Assembly: GCA_013330285.1 (NCBI GenBank)
Contig: DUIP01000111.1
Location: forward strand, 1-9,642
Direction of reading: 5' to 3'
DNA from: Candidatus Poseidoniaceae archaeon
GTDB taxonomy: Archaea; Thermoplasmatota; Poseidoniia; Poseidoniales; Poseidoniaceae
DNA length: 9,642 bases
Below are positions 6,425 to 9,642 of this stretch, one piece after another (positions within the stretch are counted from its first letter, which is position 1; every line of letters starts with the position of its first letter). The notes beneath the pieces are model-generated. The model ran no database searches, had not been told where the DNA came from, and worked only from the letters and a program-made list of their open reading frames with translations. The position numbers and the translations under genes are program-made.

Positions 6425-6430
6425 CACCTC
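6425..6430 (-). promoter_or_regulatory. Shine-Dalgarno site of trpS
   Basis: On the minus strand GAGGTG lies five bases before ATG 6419 and matches the CACCTC of the 16S rRNA tail. It is the strongest ribosome-binding site in the window. Confidence 0.65.
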
Positions 6431-6452
6431 GTATGAGTGCGCCTCACGCCTT

Positions 6453-6465
6453 CCTTGCATCAAGG
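6453..6465 (-). other. Small hairpin in the surface protein/trpS gap
   Basis: CCTTG-CAT-CAAGG, a 5-pair stem with a 3-base loop, lies in the 57-base gap between the surface-protein stop (6477) and the trpS start (6419). It could be an intercistronic terminator or a processing site. No U-run follows it, so read-through into trpS is likely. Confidence 0.25.
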
Positions 6466-6476
6466 CTTCGCCCCCT

Positions 6477-7745
6477 TCAGGGCTCCTCGGTTGGTTTTGA
6501 CGACGCTTGCGGTGTGCGGTCCTCTCGTTTTGCCAGCGGCCCCAATCCTTCACGCTTGAGCACAACCAGCATGCCGACAATGGTGCTCAGAGCAACGCCA
6601 ACAGCCACATACTGCAACCAAAGTGAGTCGCCGAGTCCTTCTCTTGGCTCGACCAACCATGTGAACACGAGATGATCATCATCAACAAAGCGCTTCGACC
6701 ATTTGAACAAGTCATAGGTTTCATGCGCAGCAATGGTCACTGCAGTTGAATGATTGTTGAAGAATGAAGTGCGACCAATGACGTCATAGTCTGCTGTACC
6801 GTTGTAGGTGATTTCCACAGCGTGACCGTTCAGAACAGAGAGATGGAGGTATTCCCCTGGGTGTTGAACATAGCCTTCAGTGCTCTTGCGAACCCCAGTG
6901 ATGTTAGCCAGCGCTCCTGATTCACCTTGAACTGAAACCACATCCGTACCGTTGAAGTCGAGCGTCCAGGTAACGGGTACATTCCATGCTTCAGGGTTCA
7001 TGGAGGTGCACTCTTGGGTGACAAGAGATTCGAACGTCAGAATGGATTGGTTTGCTTCAGTTCGAACCGAGTGGCTGAATTCATGACACTTGTTTACCGT
7101 CCAATACGACCATGCTTCGCCCCACGTGGTGAACCATACATCTTCGACTTGCGAAAGGTAGGCAGTGATGTCACGGTCATGGCGAATCGTGGCATCATTG
7201 ACTCGACCAATCCAATACAGATTGACCAAGCCGCCCTGTTCAACCGCTGTTTGGACTTCTTCCACAGAGCCGATGATTTGTTCCAAGGAACCACCTCGGC
7301 GCCCAAGGTTGTACCAATCCCATTTGTCGATTGGCTCATCTGTGGCGTTATGCCAGGCGGTGGTGCTCAACCCCGTCTGGTCGCCGTGGACAACAAAACC
7401 TTGGCCCGCAACTGTTGTGTGTTGTGCCATCGTCAAGCCATCCGGCGTGTAGGTGGAAATGGGTCGGCTGTCCCAGCTGCTGGCTCGCACTCGCTCTTCG
7501 ATGTAGGTACGGCATTCAAGAGCTACAGCGCCCGGGTCTGCTTGCCAGGACAAACCTGGAATGCTGTGGCAGCCAAACTCATCGCCAAGGTCCAAACGAT
7601 CTTGGGCGAGGGTCGTTGTGAGCCAGCCATCTTCTTTCCATGCTGTATCTGCAAGAGCAACAGGACTCCAAGCCACACAAACCAAACACGCCAAGACACT
7701 CAACGTCAATGTTCGATGAACCGGTGATGTGTGGGCCCCGTTCAT
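6477..7745 (-). CDS. Secreted, C-terminally membrane-anchored surface protein, function unknown
   Basis: 422 residues. The N-terminus is a Sec-type signal peptide: a short polar start with His and Arg, a hydrophobic core from about residue 12, and an Ala-x-Ala cleavage site near residue 32 (VALA, then DTAW). The large outer domain (33-372) is rich in Trp, Asp and Thr, with four cysteines (C59, C78, C220, C246) that could form two disulfides and several N-glycosylation sequons (NAT, NQS, NGT, NIT, NGT, NHS). A single transmembrane helix at about 375-397 is followed by a basic-then-polar cytoplasmic tail. The topology is type I: outside domain, one anchor. The stretch near 155-215 (EEVQTAVEQGG, DVWFTTWGEAWSYW) faintly recalls the C-terminal half of NodB-type polysaccharide deacetylases, but I see no catalytic Asp/His motif for that family. 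No Shine-Dalgarno site is visible; an AT-rich patch near 7766-7775 could serve a leaderless start. Confidence 0.8.
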   Translation of the reverse strand: MNGAHTSPVHRTLTLSVLACLVCVAWSPVALADTAWKEDGWLTTTLAQDRLDLGDEFGCHSIPGLSWQADPGAVALECRTYIEERVRASSWDSRPISTYTPDGLTMAQHTTVAGQGFVVHGDQTGLSTTAWHNATDEPIDKWDWYNLGRRGGSLEQIIGSVEEVQTAVEQGGLVNLYWIGRVNDATIRHDRDITAYLSQVEDVWFTTWGEAWSYWTVNKCHEFSHSVRTEANQSILTFESLVTQECTSMNPEAWNVPVTWTLDFNGTDVVSVQGESGALANITGVRKSTEGYVQHPGEYLHLSVLNGHAVEITYNGTADYDVIGRTSFFNNHSTAVTIAAHETYDLFKWSKRFVDDDHLVFTWLVEPREGLGDSLWLQYVAVGVALSTIVGMLVVLKREGLGPLAKREDRTPQASSKPTEEP

Positions 7746-7750
7746 GGTTT

Positions 7751-7762
7751 GGGCTCAAGCCC
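7751..7762. promoter_or_regulatory. Inverted repeat just upstream of the surface-protein start
   Basis: GGGCTCAAGCCC is a perfect 12-base palindrome (GGGC/GCCC arms if folded with a 4-base loop). It lies six bases before the surface-protein start codon at 7745. It could be an operator, or could limit access to the start codon if the transcript includes it. Inference only. Confidence 0.25.
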
Positions 7763-7845
7763 GAATGTTTTGATTCTTCGCACCGGGTTCGCACTCATTT
7801 GGCATCGAAGAATCGGCATATGGAGGCACATCAATGCGGGAAGCC

Positions 7846-7851
7846 ATAAAT
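7846..7851 (+). promoter_or_regulatory. Possible TATA box for the acyltransferase gene
   Basis: ATAAAT within the 206-base gap 7746-7951 is the most TATA-like site on the plus strand there. Transcription would start near 7874, which coincides with an in-frame ATG. The rest of the gap shows no other gene, only this site and the 7751-7762 repeat. Confidence 0.25.
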
Positions 7852-7942
7852 CCCATCATTCGGCCGAAGCATCATGGACACCCATGACGGCCTTGCTTCT
7901 GCTTGGATGTCGATGGAGCAACATTGGCGTATCCCAACCACC

Positions 7943-7946
7943 GGTG
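7943..7946 (+). promoter_or_regulatory. GGTG ribosome-binding core deciding the acyltransferase start
   Basis: GGTG with a five-base spacer before ATG 7952 matches the layout upstream of trpS in this window. It favours 7952 over the in-frame ATGs at 7874, 7907 and 7913. Confidence 0.4.
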
Positions 7947-7951
7947 TAAAG

Positions 7952-8659
7952 ATGCCGAGGACACCAAGTTACAGCCTATTGCGATGGGTTGTATCACCAC
8001 TGCTTCGCCCGCTTGTCAATACCAAAATCAGCGGCATAGAACGTATTCCAAGAAAGGGGGCTGTGATTTTGGCCGCGAATCATTTGTCACATGTGGATCC
8101 GATTATGGTCATCGCCTCTGCCCGCCGTCCAGTTCGCTACTTAGCAAAAGACGGACACTTCCGTAACGCAGCACTTCGCACCCTTATGCGGGCGACAGGA
8201 CAGATTGAAACAAAACGGGACGAGGGAGGCGAGCAAGCCTTGTCCAACGCTGCCGATGTTCTCGATGCAGATGCTGCCTTAGGCATCTTTCCAGAGGGGA
8301 CGCGCTCAAAGCGAACTGAAGCACCGTTCTTACTTCCTGGCAAAACCGGTGCAGCACGACTTGCCGCATCCTATCCACACGCCGTCGTTGTACCGATTGC
8401 CCTGTTGGGCACACGCGACGTCATGGAGCCACAACGGCACAAGTGGCCTCGTCTGCATCGTAGAATCACGATGAATGTTGGCGAAGGCGTGACCTGGTTG
8501 ACGTGGCTAGCACATGAACACGGCGGGGCGATGACAAAGGAAACCTTAGAGGAAATTGCTGGACTTGAAGACCACGAAATTCGAGCACAACTCGCACAAT
8601 TGTACCGCAAGTTCACCGACCAATTGATGGAAAGCATGCTTCAACTTGGAGCACCTTGA
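7952..8659 (+). CDS. plsC: PlsC-family 1-acyl-glycerol-3-phosphate acyltransferase
   Basis: Transfers an acyl chain to a glycerophospholipid-type acceptor, in bacteria the second step from glycerol-3-phosphate to phosphatidic acid. From ATG 7952 it has 235 residues. An N-terminal amphipathic/hydrophobic helix (SYSLLRWVVSPLLRPL) fits membrane association. Family blocks appear in order: NHLSHVD at 43-49 (the His-x4-Asp catalytic pair), a TGQIETKRD segment near 82-90, FPEGTRS at 113-119, and VVVPIALLGT at 145-154. The C-terminal 60 residues are helical and charged. In-frame ATGs at 7874, 7907 and 7913 could extend the protein by up to 26 residues. The substrate is not readable from the sequence. 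An ester-lipid acyltransferase is unexpected in most archaea but has been reported in Marine Group II genomes. The gene is divergent from the surface-protein gene. Confidence 0.9.
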   Translation: MPRTPSYSLLRWVVSPLLRPLVNTKISGIERIPRKGAVILAANHLSHVDPIMVIASARRPVRYLAKDGHFRNAALRTLMRATGQIETKRDEGGEQALSNAADVLDADAALGIFPEGTRSKRTEAPFLLPGKTGAARLAASYPHAVVVPIALLGTRDVMEPQRHKWPRLHRRITMNVGEGVTWLTWLAHEHGGAMTKETLEEIAGLEDHEIRAQLAQLYRKFTDQLMESMLQLGAP

Positions 8660-8667
8660 TTTGATTG

Positions 8668-8675
8668 TTTAATTA
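8668..8675 (+). promoter_or_regulatory. TATA box for a leaderless gene
   Basis: TTTAATTA is centred about 25 bases before GTG 8696, the spacing expected between an archaeal TATA box and the transcription start. It is the clearest TATA-like element in the window and sits in the 36-base gap after plsC. It implies a transcript beginning at or next to the GTG start codon. Confidence 0.5.
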
Positions 8676-8695
8676 TTGTCGAATTGGTAGCGTGT

Positions 8696-9379
8696 GTGAA
8701 ACCTATAGCAACTCAGCTTGGGGAGTTGATGCTCTTTAGCGGTGCCTGTGAACAACAAATTAAGGCGGAATTGCGGGGCTTAAGTCTCCTGATTGACATT
8801 GTCAACCAATCACCAAACTGGGGAATTGAAAACCATTCAGAACGACCCTTTCTCGTCTCAAGAGATGGGGCACCAGGCATTTCTGTGGACATATTCGAAT
8901 CGATGAAAGCGAGGATCCTCGGTGGTGATCCGCACTTGAAAATCAGCATGGCGATGAAAGAAGTCTGTGTTTTGATAAAAGAATCGGATGTGCTGACACC
9001 GTCAACTGATTCAATGATTAGCCTCGTGTTGCTTGGAAATATGGATTGGCCGTTGAGCCATACGCCGACGACATTGAAGAAAAAATCAATTGCACAGAAG
9101 GAACTGCCAAGGGAGTTCATTGCAGATGACATCTACTACAATCATACCGACCATGAAGCAATCGAAGCATCGCAGCATGAGTATGCTGCTGGCCGACATA
9201 TGAACGCCATTTCCCTGATCGGTGCGATGGCTCGACGTTGGTATGTATGCCGTGATTGGCCGTTCGAAGTCATACGCCCACTGATTGCTGAGGTGCTTGC
9301 CGATTATGACCCGAGTCATGTGCGGCAATACATCGAAAATCCAGAATGCTTGGATGATGATTTGTTTATTCAACTGTGA
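8696..9379 (+). CDS. Soluble protein of unknown function
   Basis: 227 residues from GTG 8696. I do not recognise a family. There is no signal peptide and no convincing transmembrane helix. It looks like a mixed helical protein: a helical N-terminus (LGELMLFSGACEQQIKAELRGLSLLIDIV), a middle with VDIFESMKARIL and MAMKEVCVLIKESDVL, a Lys-rich bridge KKKSIAQKELPREF around 128-141, and a C-terminal part with HEYAAGRHMNAISLIGAMARRWYVCRDWPFEVIRPLIAEVLADYD-like helices. The end is acidic (ECLDDDLFIQL). The GTG start is chosen because the TATA-like site at 8668-8675 would place the transcription start there. TTG 8684 and ATG 8729 (after GGGGAG) are alternatives. By eye the coding sequence is more AT-rich than the neighbouring genes, which may mean a different history. 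The gene reads toward thyA, 57 bases ahead of it. Confidence 0.7.
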   Translation: MKPIATQLGELMLFSGACEQQIKAELRGLSLLIDIVNQSPNWGIENHSERPFLVSRDGAPGISVDIFESMKARILGGDPHLKISMAMKEVCVLIKESDVLTPSTDSMISLVLLGNMDWPLSHTPTTLKKKSIAQKELPREFIADDIYYNHTDHEAIEASQHEYAAGRHMNAISLIGAMARRWYVCRDWPFEVIRPLIAEVLADYDPSHVRQYIENPECLDDDLFIQL

Positions 9380-9427
9380 AGCAAACCCATCACGAACCCT
9401 CAAGTGCTTCCGTTCTAACCAAGGTGT

Positions 9428-9432
9428 GGTGA
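9428..9432 (+). promoter_or_regulatory. Shine-Dalgarno site of thyA
   Basis: GGTGA stands four bases before ATG 9437, the same core as used by aCPSF1. A second GGTG lies at 9423-9426. Confidence 0.45.
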
Positions 9433-9436
9433 GTCC

Positions 9437-9642
9437 ATGCAAGAGTACCATGAACTGATTCAAAGAATCCTTGATGAGGGTGAAGAGAAAGGTGACCGAA
9501 CAGGCACAGGTACGCTTTCCGTGTTCGGCCACCAAATGCGATTTGACCTCTCGAAAGGCTTCCCAATGGTGACGACCAAGAAGTTGCACCTGCGCTCAAT
9601 CGTCCATGAATTACTGTGGTTTTTGAAAGGCGATACGAACGT
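9437..9642 (+). CDS. thyA: Thymidylate synthase ThyA, N-terminal part, cut by the window edge
   Basis: Makes dTMP from dUMP with methylene-tetrahydrofolate as carbon donor and reductant. Only 68 codons are present. They match the ThyA N-terminus closely: [12 protein letters not shown], the dUMP phosphate-binding loop with its Arg in GDRTGTGT (about residues 20-26), [21 protein letters not shown], and [10 protein letters not shown] at about 59-68. This is the classical folate-dependent ThyA family, not the flavin-dependent ThyX. The catalytic Cys lies beyond the window. The start ATG follows a GGTGA motif. It lies downstream of the unknown gene in the same direction, and a shared transcript is possible. 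The 57-base gap shows no terminator. Confidence 0.95.
   Translation, partial: MQEYHELIQRILDEGEEKGDRTGTGTLSVFGHQMRFDLSKGFPMVTTKKLHLRSIVHELLWFLKGDTN

Noticed and set aside
6420..6476. Trp-responsive attenuator or T-box ahead of trpS
   Set aside because: The gap is only 57 bases, has no leader peptide with Trp codons and no T-box core; only a small hairpin is present.
7014..7727. 237-residue plus-strand open frame opposite the surface-protein gene
   Set aside because: The minus frame has a full signal peptide, anchor helix and sequons; the plus frame is a long shadow with no hydrophobic or domain pattern.
8713..9132. 139-residue minus-strand frame opposite the unknown gene
   Set aside because: Shadow of the plus-strand gene, which has the TATA box and the better protein-like composition; the minus frame is Ser/Phe-rich without motifs.
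9086..9589. 167-residue minus-strand frame across the thyA start
   Set aside because: It runs through the clearly real ThyA N-terminus on the opposite strand and the intergenic gap.

Overview
The window looks like a piece of an archaeal chromosome, most probably a marine Euryarchaeon of the Marine Group II / Poseidoniales type. It carries clearly archaeal informational genes: an aCPSF1/FttA-type KH-MBL-beta-CASP ribonuclease, a 20S proteasome beta subunit, an archaeal/eukaryotic-type tryptophanyl-tRNA synthetase, a ZPR1 zinc-finger protein and a SepF-like division protein. These sit beside bacterial-flavoured metabolic genes, a PlsC acyltransferase and a ThyA thymidylate synthase. That mixture is typical of this lineage, but the lineage is inferred from gene content and not from a phylogeny.

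Layout, left to right. (1) 1-605, minus: a partial gene in the pyruvoyl-dependent arginine decarboxylase fold that appears to have lost its self-cleavage serine and other catalytic residues; it runs off the left edge. (2) 664-963, plus: a small two-helix membrane protein, divergent from gene 1. (3) 964-2868, minus: aCPSF1/FttA. (4) 2964-3590, minus: proteasome beta subunit, upstream of aCPSF1 in the same direction, with a hairpin-rich 95-base gap between them. (5) 3724-4383, plus: SepF-like protein. (6) 4383-5033, plus: ZPR1, overlapping gene 5 by one base. (7) 5034-6419, minus: TrpRS. (8) 6477-7745, minus: a secreted, membrane-anchored surface protein of unknown function, upstream of TrpRS. 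(9) 7952-8659, plus: PlsC-type acyltransferase. (10) 8696-9379, plus: a soluble protein I do not recognise. (11) 9437 to the right edge, plus: thymidylate synthase ThyA, N-terminal 68 codons only.

The genome is very compact. No gene-free stretch exceeds about 210 bases; the longest is 7746-7951, followed by 3591-3723. Two convergent gene pairs (963/964 and 5033/5034) have abutting stop codons with no spacer. Translation seems to start in two ways. Several genes have a GGTG-type Shine-Dalgarno core 4-7 bases before ATG (aCPSF1, ZPR1, TrpRS, PlsC, ThyA). Others look leaderless, notably the unknown gene 10 and possibly the surface protein.

Functionally most of the window is core housekeeping: RNA 3'-end formation and transcription termination, protein degradation, cell division, translation-factor folding, tRNA charging, lipid synthesis and dTMP synthesis. 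The least explained pieces are the degenerate decarboxylase-like protein with its divergent membrane neighbour, the surface protein, and the protein at 8696-9379. I do not see a defence island, CRISPR array, transposon, tRNA or rRNA.
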